Position numbers and translations under genes: made by a program | In this document: positions 42,288 through 50,237 of the stretch, in pieces | Position numbering within the stretch: the stretch's first letter is position 1 | How the letters are laid out: each line of letters opens with the position of its first letter | Notes under the pieces: model-generated | Seen by the model: only the letters and a program-made list of their open reading frames with translations | Told to the model about the DNA's origin: nothing | Databases searched by the model: none | NCBI RefSeq assembly: GCF_021249345.1 | Contig: NZ_CP089588.1 | Location: 2,604,001-2,668,000, forward strand | Direction of reading: 5' to 3' | Origin: Halobacterium wangiae | GTDB taxonomy: Archaea > Halobacteriota > Halobacteria > Halobacteriales > Halobacteriaceae | Length of the DNA stretch: 64,000 bases

Positions 42288-43427
42288 ATGACACGGGACG
42301 CGAGTGCCCACGAACACCGCCTCCGCTCGCACGCCGACCGCGGCCCCGACGAGTTCGTGTTCTCCGCCGCGGCGGGCGTCGCCTCGCCGGACGGCTTTCG
42401 CGCTGCAGACCTCCTGCTGCTGGAACACGTCGACCCCGCGGCGGACGCCGACGTCCTCGTCCCGGCGGCGAACTACGGCGTCGTGGGCACCGTTCTCGGC
42501 GCGCTATCGCCATCCGGGCGGACGCTCCTGGCGGAGACGAGCGCGCGTGCGGCAGGCCTCTGCGAGCGCAACCTCGCCGCCAACGACGTTGCCGGTGACG
42601 TGGCGCTCGAGGCGACGCTCCCCGACGCGACCGCCGACACCCAGTTCGACGTGGTCGCGTACGCGCCCCGGGACTACGACCCCGTGGACGCCGTGAAACA
42701 GCACATCGCGGACGCGCTCGCCGCACTCCGCCCCGGTAGCGACCTCTACCTCGCAGCGCACCCGAGGGAGGGCGGGAAACGCTACCGGGACGCGCTCGCG
42801 GACATCGCAGGCGGCGTCGACCGGATCGACAAACGAGCGGGCGTGCGCCTGTTCCGCGCCGAACGCCCCGCGACGCTGCCGCCCACCGAGTACGCCACCT
42901 TCGACGAGTTCACCGACTCGGTGGCCGGCGACGAGTTCACCTTCGCCACGTACCCGGGCGTGTTCTCCGGCGGCCACGTCGACCACGGGACACAGCTGCT
43001 CGCGGAGACGGTCGACCCCGACCCCGAGGACACGGTCCTGGACCTCTGCTGTGGCTACGGCCCGCTCGGAGCGGTCGTTGCCGACCGCGGCTGCGAGACG
43101 TGGTTCACCGACGACAGCGCGGTCGCCACCGCCTGTACGCGTCGCACGCTCGACGCGAACGGCCTCGACGGCCGCGTGGAGACCGCGGACTGCGCCGCCG
43201 GCCTCCCCGCCGACACGTTCGACCTCGTGGTGTCGAACCCGCCCACGCACGCCGGGACGAGCGTCCTCCACGAACTGTTCGCGCGGGCGAGCGACGTGCT
43301 CCAGTCGGGCGGGGAGTTCCTCGCGGTCCACCACGAGGCCCTCGACCTGCCGCTGGACCGCGCGTTCTCCCGCGTAGAGACGGTGGCTCACGGGGAAGAG
43401 CACGCGGTCGTCCGGGCGCGGAACTGA
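42288..43427 (+). CDS. RsmC-like class I methyltransferase
   Basis: The 379-residue protein has the two-part form of RsmC-type rRNA guanine methyltransferases. The C-terminal half (about 205-375) is the active Rossmann MTase: LDLCCGYGPLG is motif I and VVSNPPTHAG is the N-P-P motif IV of amino-methylating enzymes. The N-terminal half (about 10-190) is a degenerate copy with a strand-helix pattern but no glycine motif (VLVPAANYGVVG). Bacterial RsmC methylates 16S rRNA at G1207; whether that holds in this archaeon is not known. A small molecule or another RNA site is possible. I chose the ATG at 42288. Confidence 0.8.
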   Translation: MTRDASAHEHRLRSHADRGPDEFVFSAAAGVASPDGFRAADLLLLEHVDPAADADVLVPAANYGVVGTVLGALSPSGRTLLAETSARAAGLCERNLAANDVAGDVALEATLPDATADTQFDVVAYAPRDYDPVDAVKQHIADALAALRPGSDLYLAAHPREGGKRYRDALADIAGGVDRIDKRAGVRLFRAERPATLPPTEYATFDEFTDSVAGDEFTFATYPGVFSGGHVDHGTQLLAETVDPDPEDTVLDLCCGYGPLGAVVADRGCETWFTDDSAVATACTRRTLDANGLDGRVETADCAAGLPADTFDLVVSNPPTHAGTSVLHELFARASDVLQSGGEFLAVHHEALDLPLDRAFSRVETVAHGEEHAVVRARN

Positions 43428-43440
43428 CTGGTTTCGCGAC

Positions 43441-43447
43441 GTTTAAC
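43441..43447 (+). promoter_or_regulatory. TATA box of the ABC exporter operon
   Basis: The run gtttaac is centred 29 bases before the ATG at 43473, directly after the methyltransferase stop, so the exporter has its own promoter. Confidence 0.5.
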
Positions 43448-43472
43448 CGCGTCACGCGACTCCAATCTACCA

Positions 43473-44429
43473 ATGCCACCGGCGATACGCACCGACGACC
43501 TCGTCAAGGAGTACGGGGACGTCCGGGCGCTCGACGGCCTCTCGCTGACCGTGCCCGAGGGTTCGTTCTTCGGGTTGCTCGGGCCGAACGGCGCGGGGAA
43601 GACGACGTTCATCGAGACGCTCGTCGGCCTCGTGCGCAAGACCAGCGGGACCGCCGAGGTGTTCGGGCACGACGTCGAGTCCGACTACCGACAGGCCCGC
43701 GACGCCATCGGCCTCGCACCACAGGAGTTCAACGTCGACCGGTTCTTCCCCATCCGCGAGGTGCTGATGCACAAGGCCGGCTACCACGGTGTCTCCGAGG
43801 GGGTCGCCGAGCAGCGCGCGCTCGAAGCCCTCGAGACGGTCGGTCTGGAGGCCAAGGAGGACACGCGCTTCGACTGGCTCTCCGGCGGGATGAAGCGACG
43901 GTTCATGCTCGCCCGCGCGATGGTCACCGACCCCGACCTGCTCATCCTCGACGAACCCACGGCGGGCGTCGACGTGGAACTGCGCCGCGACCTCTGGGAC
44001 GTCATCCGCCAGCTGAACGACGACGGCACCACAATCCTGCTCACCACCCACTACATCGAAGAGGCCGAACGCCTCTGCGACCAGGTCGCCATCGTCGACT
44101 CCGGCCGGAAGGTGACGGTCGCGACGCCCGACGAACTCACCGAGCGCGGCACCGACACCGTGACCCTCTCGCTCGCCGCACCCGCGACGGCGATTCCCGA
44201 CATCACGGGCGACCGCATCGAGACCGTCGAACTCGACGGCGACACCGTCACGCTACGCGCGACCAGCGGGAGCGAGGCGGTGCCGGTCGCCATCCGCCGA
44301 CTGGAGGCCGCCGGCCACCGCGTCGTCGACGTCGACATCGCTCGCACGAGCCTCGAAGAGGTGTTCGTGGACATGACACGGACCGGTGAGGAGACGGGGG
44401 AGTCCGAGGACGCCGAGGTGGTCGCGTGA
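43473..44429 (+). CDS. ABC transporter ATP-binding protein (ABC-2 type exporter)
   Basis: The 318-residue protein is a complete ABC ATPase: Walker A GPNGAGKTT at 37-45, signature LSGGMKRR near 141-148, Walker B LLILDEPTAGVD near 160-171 and an H-loop in LLTTHYIEEA. A C-terminal extension of about 90 residues follows, common in exporters of the DrrA/Nod type. It overlaps the permease gene by four bases (GTGA). The pair would form a two-plus-two exporter. The cargo cannot be read. Confidence 0.93.
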   Translation: MPPAIRTDDLVKEYGDVRALDGLSLTVPEGSFFGLLGPNGAGKTTFIETLVGLVRKTSGTAEVFGHDVESDYRQARDAIGLAPQEFNVDRFFPIREVLMHKAGYHGVSEGVAEQRALEALETVGLEAKEDTRFDWLSGGMKRRFMLARAMVTDPDLLILDEPTAGVDVELRRDLWDVIRQLNDDGTTILLTTHYIEEAERLCDQVAIVDSGRKVTVATPDELTERGTDTVTLSLAAPATAIPDITGDRIETVELDGDTVTLRATSGSEAVPVAIRRLEAAGHRVVDVDIARTSLEEVFVDMTRTGEETGESEDAEVVA

Positions 44430-45190
44430 GACAGCGCACCCAGCTGAAGAGTCTGATCCGGCGGGAGATCCTCCGGTTCGTCAGACGCCCCTACAACACC
44501 TTCCTCCCCCCAATAATCACCAACACGCTGTACTTCGCCGTGTTCGGTGTCATCCTGGGGAGCCGCATCGGGTCCATTGCCGGCGTGAGCTACATCCAGT
44601 TCGTGCTCCCGGGGCTGGTCGTCCTCGGCGCCATCTCCGACGCCTTCGAGAACGCGTCGTTCTCCATCTTCCACGGGCGGTGGAACGAGTACATCGACGA
44701 GGTCATCACGTCGCCGATGTCTCACGGGAGTGTCGTCGCCTCGTACGTGACCGCGAGCGCCGTGCGCGGCATCGTCACCGCTCTGCTCATCGTCGTCGTC
44801 GGTCTGCTGTTCACCACTCCCCAGGTCGCCAACCCGTTCTACCTGGTCAGTTTTCTCGTGGTAATCACCGTGCTGTTCGGTGGCCTCGGTGTCGTCGGTG
44901 GGCTGTCGGCCGACGACTTCGACCACCTCACCGTCATGAACCAGTTCATCCTCCGGCCGCTGGTGTTCTTCGGAGCGGTGTTCTACTCACTGGACGTCCT
45001 CCCCCCGCTCTGGCGCACCGTCTCGCTGTTCAACCCGATGGTGTACATGGTCAACGGCGTCCGGTACGGGATGGTCGGCGTCACCGAGATCGACCCGAAC
45101 ACGTCGCTGGCTGTCCTCTCCGCCGCGACGGTCGCCGTCCTCTCGGTCGACCTGCTGCTGTTCAAGCGCGGCTACGGGATCTCCGAGTGA
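44426..45190 (+). CDS. ABC-2 type permease
   Basis: The 254-residue protein starts with GTG and has six predicted helices with a cytoplasmic amphipathic start (KSLIRREILRFVRRPYNTFL). The inner part carries the ABC-2 signature region: VSYIQFVLPGLVVLGAISDA, then ISTSPMSHG-like ITSPMSHGSVV, and NPMVYMVNGVRYG near the end. It is the membrane half of the exporter with the ATPase gene directly upstream. The convergent gene to the right starts after 21 bases. Confidence 0.9.
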   Translation: MRQRTQLKSLIRREILRFVRRPYNTFLPPIITNTLYFAVFGVILGSRIGSIAGVSYIQFVLPGLVVLGAISDAFENASFSIFHGRWNEYIDEVITSPMSHGSVVASYVTASAVRGIVTALLIVVVGLLFTTPQVANPFYLVSFLVVITVLFGGLGVVGGLSADDFDHLTVMNQFILRPLVFFGAVFYSLDVLPPLWRTVSLFNPMVYMVNGVRYGMVGVTEIDPNTSLAVLSAATVAVLSVDLLLFKRGYGISE

Positions 45191-45211
45191 GTCACCGACG
45201 CTCGTGCGCGG

Positions 45212-45598
45212 TTACTGCTTCCGGAGCCACTCCCGGAGGCCAACGAGAACGTACACGGGACCGAGCGCCCGGGTGAGCGAGTACACCCACGGCTCCCACT
45301 CGCAGGCCGCCGCGTCCTCGTAGCTCAGCCCGGTCGCGACGTCGACGTACTGTCGCGGGAACAGCGTCATCACCACGCCCATCACGCCCATGAACTGCTT
45401 GAACGCCGAGTAGGCGGCGTCCGAGCGCCACGCGAGGAAGAGGAAGACGAGGCCCTCGAGACGCGCGATCGACACTACCCAGGGCTTGCGTTCACAGGCG
45501 TCTGGATTCCTGCTGGCGACGCGTTCGCCGACGTCGACGAGTGTGCCCGGGAACAGGACCTCCACGACACCGCCGGCTGCGAGGAGCCTCTGGAGCAT
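45212..45598 (-). CDS. membrane-associated protein with an internal duplication
   Basis: The 128-residue product consists of two copies of one unit, about residues 15-58 and 79-122. Both contain LFP, VDV, a cysteine in ACExxPWV (Cys35 and Cys99), then S-x-x-R and a hydrophobic stretch ending in arginine. The period is exactly 64 residues. The hydrophobic stretches could be membrane hairpins. I do not recognise a named family. I prefer the ATG at 45598; a longer start at 45625 adds nine residues. It is convergent with the exporter and divergent from the CruF-like gene. Confidence 0.65.
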   Translation of the reverse strand: MLQRLLAAGGVVEVLFPGTLVDVGERVASRNPDACERKPWVVSIARLEGLVFLFLAWRSDAAYSAFKQFMGVMGVVMTLFPRQYVDVATGLSYEDAAACEWEPWVYSLTRALGPVYVLVGLREWLRKQ

Positions 45599-45681
45599 AC
45601 CTCCGTGTACGTCAGGTTCGCGCATAAGCGCTACTCCGAACGTCGCCTGGATTTTTCCCGCTGCGGTCGAGTAGCCGACCC

Positions 45682-46158
45682 ATGGCAGCTACCAGTTCCC
45701 GCACCTTCGCGGCGACGACGGTCGCACTCGGTGTCGTCGCGCTCGCGCACGCGCTGCTGACGTGGCCGCTCGAAGCCGTCGTGGCGCTGTTCGGTGGCGG
45801 CGCCGTCGTCGCGTTCGTCGCGGAGGCCGTCGTCATCAACCTGGGGATGCTCGAACACCACGTCGGCCCGAAACTGCTGGGCGTTCCGCTGTACGTCCTG
45901 TTCGGCTGGACGGGGGCCGTCTACGTCGCCTTCCGCGTCGCGCTGCTCGCCTCGGACGGCTGGGCGGCAGTCGCCCTCGGCGCGGTCCTCGCCACCGCCT
46001 ACGACGTGCTCGTTGACCACCAGGGCGTCGAGAACGGGCACTGGACGTACACCGACGACCTGTCTGGCCCCCGGCGGCGTGGGGTCCCCTGGTGGAACTT
46101 CGCCGGCTGGCTGGTCATCAGCGCCGTTACTGCAGGACTCGCCGTACCGTACCTCTGA
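45682..46158 (+). CDS. CruF-like carotenoid biosynthesis protein (DUF422), short form
   Basis: The 158-residue protein has about five membrane helices. The C-terminal half shows the features of the DUF422/CruF family: YDVLVDHQGVENGHWTYTDD, and RRGVPWWNFAGWLVIS. Known haloarchaeal CruF adds water to bisanhydrobacterioruberin and is longer (about 270-300 residues, from memory). This protein therefore lacks the first helices or belongs to a short subfamily. No other carotenoid genes are adjacent, so the exact reaction is open. A GC-rich leader precedes the ATG. Confidence 0.65.
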   Translation: MAATSSRTFAATTVALGVVALAHALLTWPLEAVVALFGGGAVVAFVAEAVVINLGMLEHHVGPKLLGVPLYVLFGWTGAVYVAFRVALLASDGWAAVALGAVLATAYDVLVDHQGVENGHWTYTDDLSGPRRRGVPWWNFAGWLVISAVTAGLAVPYL

Positions 46159-46197
46159 ACCGAAACCGATACGGCAGACCTCGAACAGTTCCGGACG

Positions 46198-46641
46198 ATG
46201 CCCTCCCCAGTCAGCGAAGGCAGGGACGTACGCGTCGGCGTCGTCGCCGCTGTGGAGCGCGACGGCGAGGTGCTGTTCGAGCGTCGCACCGCGGCGGAAG
46301 AGGACGAGCGGCTCTGGGGGCTACTCGCCGGCGGGAAGACCGCCCGGGAGACCACCGTCGAGGCCGCGAGGCGGGAGGTCCGCGAGGAGACCGGCCTCGA
46401 CTTCCACCCGGAGCGCGTCGTCGCCCTCTTCGACCACGACAGTCACTACGGCAGCGGAACGTCGTGGACGGTTGTCGGCGTCGCTGGCCCTGCGGACGGC
46501 GAACCCGACCTAGAACGGGAACCTGGAAAACGGGACCGGCTCGAGTGGTTCTCCCTCGACGCGCCGCCCGAACCGCTCCACCCGACGACGGATCTGTTCC
46601 TCGACGCTTACGAGAGCGACCGGCTCCACCCCGGCCTCTGA
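46198..46641 (+). CDS. NUDIX hydrolase
   Basis: The 147-residue protein has a complete NUDIX box at about 40-62: G-G-x4-E, then seven residues, then REVREETGL, fitting the G-x5-E-x7-R-E-U-x-E-E-x-G-U rule. The strands before it (VRVGVVAAVERDGEVLFERR) and after it form the usual fold. NUDIX enzymes cleave nucleoside diphosphates linked to another group. The specific substrate cannot be told. The gene lies 39 bases after the CruF-like gene and converges with rtcA with one base between the stops. Confidence 0.9.
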   Translation: MPSPVSEGRDVRVGVVAAVERDGEVLFERRTAAEEDERLWGLLAGGKTARETTVEAARREVREETGLDFHPERVVALFDHDSHYGSGTSWTVVGVAGPADGEPDLEREPGKRDRLEWFSLDAPPEPLHPTTDLFLDAYESDRLHPGL

Positions 46642-46642
46642 G

Positions 46643-47653
46643 TCAGGCCGAGAGCAGCACCGAGTCGCCGTCCTGCTCGACGCTCACTTCGTAGCCGAAC
46701 TCGGCGAGCAGGTCGATACACGTCTCGACGTGGGAGGTGACGTCCGGGACGCGGATCTCGCCGCCCGCCAGCGCGAGGAACGGCAGGAGCTGGTCCGCGA
46801 GGTGCTCGTCTACGGCTGCGTCGCCGTCCTCGAACGCCACGAACCGGTCTGTGCCCTTCTCGCCGACCGTCTCCGCCTCGACGCCCATCTCGCCGAGTTC
46901 GCCGAAGCCCGCACGGGAGTGCTCGTACTCCGCGGCGAGCACGAGCGCCGACCCGGAGCAGTCCGCCTCGCCGTACTCCACGTGCTGTTCGGCGTCCGTC
47001 GGCACGGCGTCGAGCTGTCGTTCCGCGACCTCGGCGTCGGCCGACCCGTCGTCGGCCACGGAGTAGGCGGTGAGCGCCTGGCGTTCGCCGCGCTCGGTGA
47101 CGTCGAGGCTGTCGAGGGTCGACGGCCGGATGGTTAGGGTCGCTTTGCCGCCGCCACGGGGGTAGTACCCGCGGCGGTCGAGTGTCGCCTCGGCGTCGAG
47201 TCCGTGGTCGGCGAGTAGGGGCAGTTTCACGTGACGGAAGTAGTCGAACGGCGGCGCCCACTTCGCGTCCGTGCCGCCCTCCAGCCGAGCGGTGAACGAC
47301 TCGTCGAGTGCGACGGCGACCGGCAGGAGCGCGTCGAAGACGAGTGGCACGCTCCCTGCGGTGCCGACCTCGACGGACGTGCTCCCGCCGAAGACGAGTT
47401 CCTCGTCGTCGTCGGCCTCAACGGCGTCCGGTTCGAAGGTGAACGACTCGGAACCGACCTCCACGCCGTCGGTCTCGGCGTTGCAGACCGCCGCGACCGT
47501 CTCGATAGCCGCGCAGTGCTGGGCCTGGAGTCCGGGGTTCGCGCGAGCCCGACGGACGTGACGCATGCGGAACGGTTCACCCGTGACTGCCGAGAGCGAG
47601 AGGGCGGTCCGGACTAGCTGACCGCCGCCCGAGCTTCCCTCTAGAAGGTTCAT
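46643..47653 (-). CDS. rtcA: RNA 3'-terminal phosphate cyclase
   Basis: The 336-residue enzyme turns a 3'-phosphate on RNA into a 2',3'-cyclic phosphate using ATP. The start [17 protein letters not shown] is typical, as is [14 protein letters not shown] near 160-173. The active-site histidine that takes up AMP is His284 in [14 protein letters not shown]. The start is the ATG at 47653. It is usually a single gene in archaea, as here. Convergent to NUDIX, divergent from the DUF1684 gene. Confidence 0.95.
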   Translation of the reverse strand: MNLLEGSSGGGQLVRTALSLSAVTGEPFRMRHVRRARANPGLQAQHCAAIETVAAVCNAETDGVEVGSESFTFEPDAVEADDDEELVFGGSTSVEVGTAGSVPLVFDALLPVAVALDESFTARLEGGTDAKWAPPFDYFRHVKLPLLADHGLDAEATLDRRGYYPRGGGKATLTIRPSTLDSLDVTERGERQALTAYSVADDGSADAEVAERQLDAVPTDAEQHVEYGEADCSGSALVLAAEYEHSRAGFGELGEMGVEAETVGEKGTDRFVAFEDGDAAVDEHLADQLLPFLALAGGEIRVPDVTSHVETCIDLLAEFGYEVSVEQDGDSVLLSA

Positions 47654-47740
47654 ACCTGTACCAGACGGGCAGGGGGGAAAAGGTATTCGTCACCCAGTGG
47701 AGCCGTCAACGTTACCACACAGAACCCCAAATCCGTACGC

Positions 47741-48286
47741 ATGAGCGCCGACGACTTCGATGCTGGCGCGTGGCAGGATCGGATCCGGAGCCACCGCGCC
47801 GAGAAGGACGACTTCTTCGCGACCCACGACCAGTCCCCCATCCCCCCGGAGGACCGCGAGTCGTTCTCGGGGCTGGACTACTTCGACCTCGACACGGACT
47901 ATCGTGTCACTGCGCGATTCAGTCGCGCGCAGACCCCCGAGACGGTGGAACTGGAGACCACCCGCGGCCCGCCAGCGGAGTACGACCGCGTCGCCGTCTT
48001 CGGGGTCGACCTCCACGGGGACCACCACACCCTCGAGGCGTTCCGCGTCGAGGGCGAGGAGACGCTGTTCGTGCCGTTCGCCGACGAGACGAACGGCACG
48101 GGGACCTACGACCGCGGCCGGTATCTCGACGTGGACGCCGGGGGCGCCGAGACTGGCGACGACGTCGTCCTCGACTTCAACCTCGCGTACAACCCCTTCT
48201 GTGCGTACAGTGAGAACTTCTCGTGTGCGCTCCCACCGGCGGAGAACCGCCTCCCGGTGCGAGTGCAGGCGGGCGAGAAGGTCTGA
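47741..48286 (+). CDS. DUF1684-family protein
   Basis: The 181-residue protein has all the marks of DUF1684: a start region ([20 protein letters not shown]), [18 protein letters not shown], a [18 protein letters not shown] strand, and the closing [20 protein letters not shown] with its cysteines. The family is widespread and no enzyme activity is established that I know of. Strands dominate, so it is probably a beta-barrel-like soluble protein. It is convergent with the TFB gene. Confidence 0.85.
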   Translation: MSADDFDAGAWQDRIRSHRAEKDDFFATHDQSPIPPEDRESFSGLDYFDLDTDYRVTARFSRAQTPETVELETTRGPPAEYDRVAVFGVDLHGDHHTLEAFRVEGEETLFVPFADETNGTGTYDRGRYLDVDAGGAETGDDVVLDFNLAYNPFCAYSENFSCALPPAENRLPVRVQAGEKV

Positions 48287-48347
48287 GCAACGCAGTCGCT
48301 ATTCGGTGGAATCGCTGGCAAAAACGTGGACGGGGTAAGAGCGTGTT

Positions 48348-49325
48348 CTACGCGGCGACTTCGGTCGCTTCCAGGAGCTCCTGGTAGCGGTTCCGGATGG
48401 TGACCTCGCTGACGTCCGTGACGTCGCTGACCTGGCTCTGGGTCACCTTGTGGTTGGTGAGCAGGCTGGCGGCGTAGATGGCGGCCGCGGCGAGGCCGAC
48501 GGGGCTCTTCCCGCTGGTGACGCCGTCCTTCTGTGCGTTGTCGAGGAGTTCGCGGGCGCGTCGCTCGACCTCGTCCGGGAGGTCGAGTTCGGAGGCGAAC
48601 CGAGGGACGTAGCTCGCGGGGTCCGCGGGCGCGACCTCCAGGCCGAGTTCGCGGACGATGTAGCGGTACGTCCGCTTGAACTCCATCGCGTCGATGCGGC
48701 TGACGTTGGCCACCTCGTCGATGGACCGCGGCGTCTGCATCTGCCGCGCGGCGGCGTACAGCGCGCTGGTGGCGACGCCCTCGATGGAGCGGCCCGGCAG
48801 CAGGTCCTCGCTCAGTGCGCGGCGGTAGATGACCGACGCCGTCTCGCGGACCTCCTTCGGGAGGCCGAGCGCGGAGGCCATCCGTTCGATCTCGCCGAGG
48901 GCCTGCTTGAGGTTACGCTCCTTGGAGTTCCGCGTGCGGAAGCGCTCGTTCCACTTGCGCAGGCGCTGCATCTTCTGGCGCTGGTTGCTCGACAGGGAGT
49001 TGCCGTAGGCGTCCTTGTTCTGCCAGCCGATGTTCGTCGACAGCCCCTTGTCGTGCATCATGTTCGTGGTGGGGGCGCCGACGCGGCTCTTGCTGTCCTT
49101 CTCGCTGGAGTTGAACGCGCGCCACTCCGGCCCGCGGTCGATGCTGTCCTCCTCGACGACGAGGCCACACTCGGTGCAGACGGATTCGCCGTGCTCCTCG
49201 TCGTTGACGACCCGCCCGTTACACTCGGGGCAGGTGAACGTCTCGCTGTTCTCGTTCTCTACAGTGGACTCCTCTTCGGTCTGTCGCTGTTCGCTGGAGT
49301 ACGTTCGGATTTTGGTGTCACTCAT
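48348..49325 (-). CDS. tfb: transcription initiation factor IIB (TFB)
   Basis: TFB joins TBP-bound TATA DNA to RNA polymerase. The 325-residue product has an acidic N-terminal tail of 28 residues and a zinc ribbon (Cys32, Cys35, Cys50, Cys53). The B-reader/linker region is at 60-90 (RGPEWRAFNSSEKDSKS, GAPTT). Two cyclin-like repeats follow at about 125-215 and 220-315, and the late recognition helix VSEVTIRNRYQELL reads the BRE. I chose the ATG at 49325, directly before MSDTKIRTYS. Haloarchaea carry several TFB paralogues; which one this is cannot be told here. Confidence 0.96.
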   Translation of the reverse strand: MSDTKIRTYSSEQRQTEEESTVENENSETFTCPECNGRVVNDEEHGESVCTECGLVVEEDSIDRGPEWRAFNSSEKDSKSRVGAPTTNMMHDKGLSTNIGWQNKDAYGNSLSSNQRQKMQRLRKWNERFRTRNSKERNLKQALGEIERMASALGLPKEVRETASVIYRRALSEDLLPGRSIEGVATSALYAAARQMQTPRSIDEVANVSRIDAMEFKRTYRYIVRELGLEVAPADPASYVPRFASELDLPDEVERRARELLDNAQKDGVTSGKSPVGLAAAAIYAASLLTNHKVTQSQVSDVTDVSEVTIRNRYQELLEATEVAA

Positions 49326-49408
49326 TATGGGTTTGAATCGCCGAGCGGGTGTGGATCGGCCGCACGTTGCCGCTCGTATTAACGTACTACTTGATAGTGC
49401 CGACACAT

Positions 49409-49416
49409 ACTTAAAG
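49409..49416 (-). promoter_or_regulatory. TATA box of tfb
   Basis: On the minus strand this reads CTTTAAGT. RNA would start near 49386, giving about 60 untranslated bases before the ATG at 49325, in contrast to the leaderless neighbours. Confidence 0.5.
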
Positions 49417-49605
49417 CTTTCGCGGTTTTGCGAACAGTTAACACATTCAGAACGGCTATGAGAATCGCTATAGTCTCGAAATATCCGGGTTTTTGGTCCC
49501 CCGAAGGATTCGAGTGTGGTAACCTCGGGACAGGGAAAGGAATATAATTGTTTTGCACGGTCGTGCGGGGTTTTTCTCCATCGATTCGTGACGCACAGGA
49601 GAAAC

Positions 49606-49612
49606 ATTTAAC
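49606..49612 (+). promoter_or_regulatory. TATA box of the HalX response regulator
   Basis: The run atttaac, after an A-rich stretch, is centred about 44 bases before the ATG at 49653, so the mRNA would have a short leader of about 20 bases without a Shine-Dalgarno sequence. Confidence 0.5.
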
Positions 49613-49652
49613 ACGACTGGTTGGCCAGGTACTCGGGACGCACAGCAAGCAC

Positions 49653-50237
49653 ATGACGGACGAAGAGGCGCGTGTTCTCGTCGTCGACGACGACGAGGCA
49701 CTCACGGACGTGTACGCCACGTGGCTCTCCAGTCAGTACGACGTCGACACGGCTACCACCGGAGAAGTCGCGCTCGAGACGCTCGACGAGGAGGTCGACG
49801 TGGTGTTGCTCGACCGCCGCATGCCGGGCCTCTCGGGCGAGGAGGTACTCGACCGGATCCGCAAGGCAGAGTACAACTGCCGCGTCGCGATGGTCACCGG
49901 CGTCAGGCCGAACACGGACGTCGTCGAACTGGGCTTCGACGAGTACCTCATCAAACCCGTCGATCAGGACGACCTACAGACTGTGGTGGACACGCTCGTC
50001 CACCGGTCGACGTACGACGACCACCTCCAGGAGCTCTACTCGCTGATGTCCAAGCGCGCGCTCCTGGAGTCGGAAGCCAGGGACGGCGACGTGCAACTCG
50101 ACGAATCCTACGACCAGCTCGTCGACCGCATCGGGCAGCTTCGCGAGCGGATCGACGACACGGTGAGAGAGTTCGGCACCGACGACTTCCGGGTCGCGTT
50201 CCGTGACCTCCCGAACGGCAACACTGGAAGCGACTGA
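49653..50237 (+). CDS. response regulator with HalX domain
   Basis: The 194-residue protein has a receiver domain (1-118) with the acid pocket Asp12-Asp13, phospho-acceptor Asp54 (LLDRRMPG), Thr82 and Lys101 (LIKPVD), all intact. A HalX domain (about 125-180) follows, rich in charged helices (YDDHLQELYSLMSKRALLE). HalX has unknown output and is found mainly in haloarchaea. The last 15 residues are polar. The kinase gene begins on the very next base after the stop, so the two are an evident pair. Confidence 0.92.
   Translation: MTDEEARVLVVDDDEALTDVYATWLSSQYDVDTATTGEVALETLDEEVDVVLLDRRMPGLSGEEVLDRIRKAEYNCRVAMVTGVRPNTDVVELGFDEYLIKPVDQDDLQTVVDTLVHRSTYDDHLQELYSLMSKRALLESEARDGDVQLDESYDQLVDRIGQLRERIDDTVREFGTDDFRVAFRDLPNGNTGSD

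Larger units (their letters stand above)
49326..49652. other. 327-base divergent promoter region between tfb and the HalX regulator
   Basis: This is the longest gene-free stretch in the window and clearly more AT-rich than its surroundings. On the minus strand a CTTTAAGT element at 49409-49416 predicts a tfb leader of about 60 bases. On the plus strand atttaac at 49606-49612 predicts a leader of about 20 bases for the response regulator. Between them is an AT-rich middle (49440-49560) with short A/T runs and no convincing open frame. Short frames across this stretch look non-coding. Confidence 0.6.
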
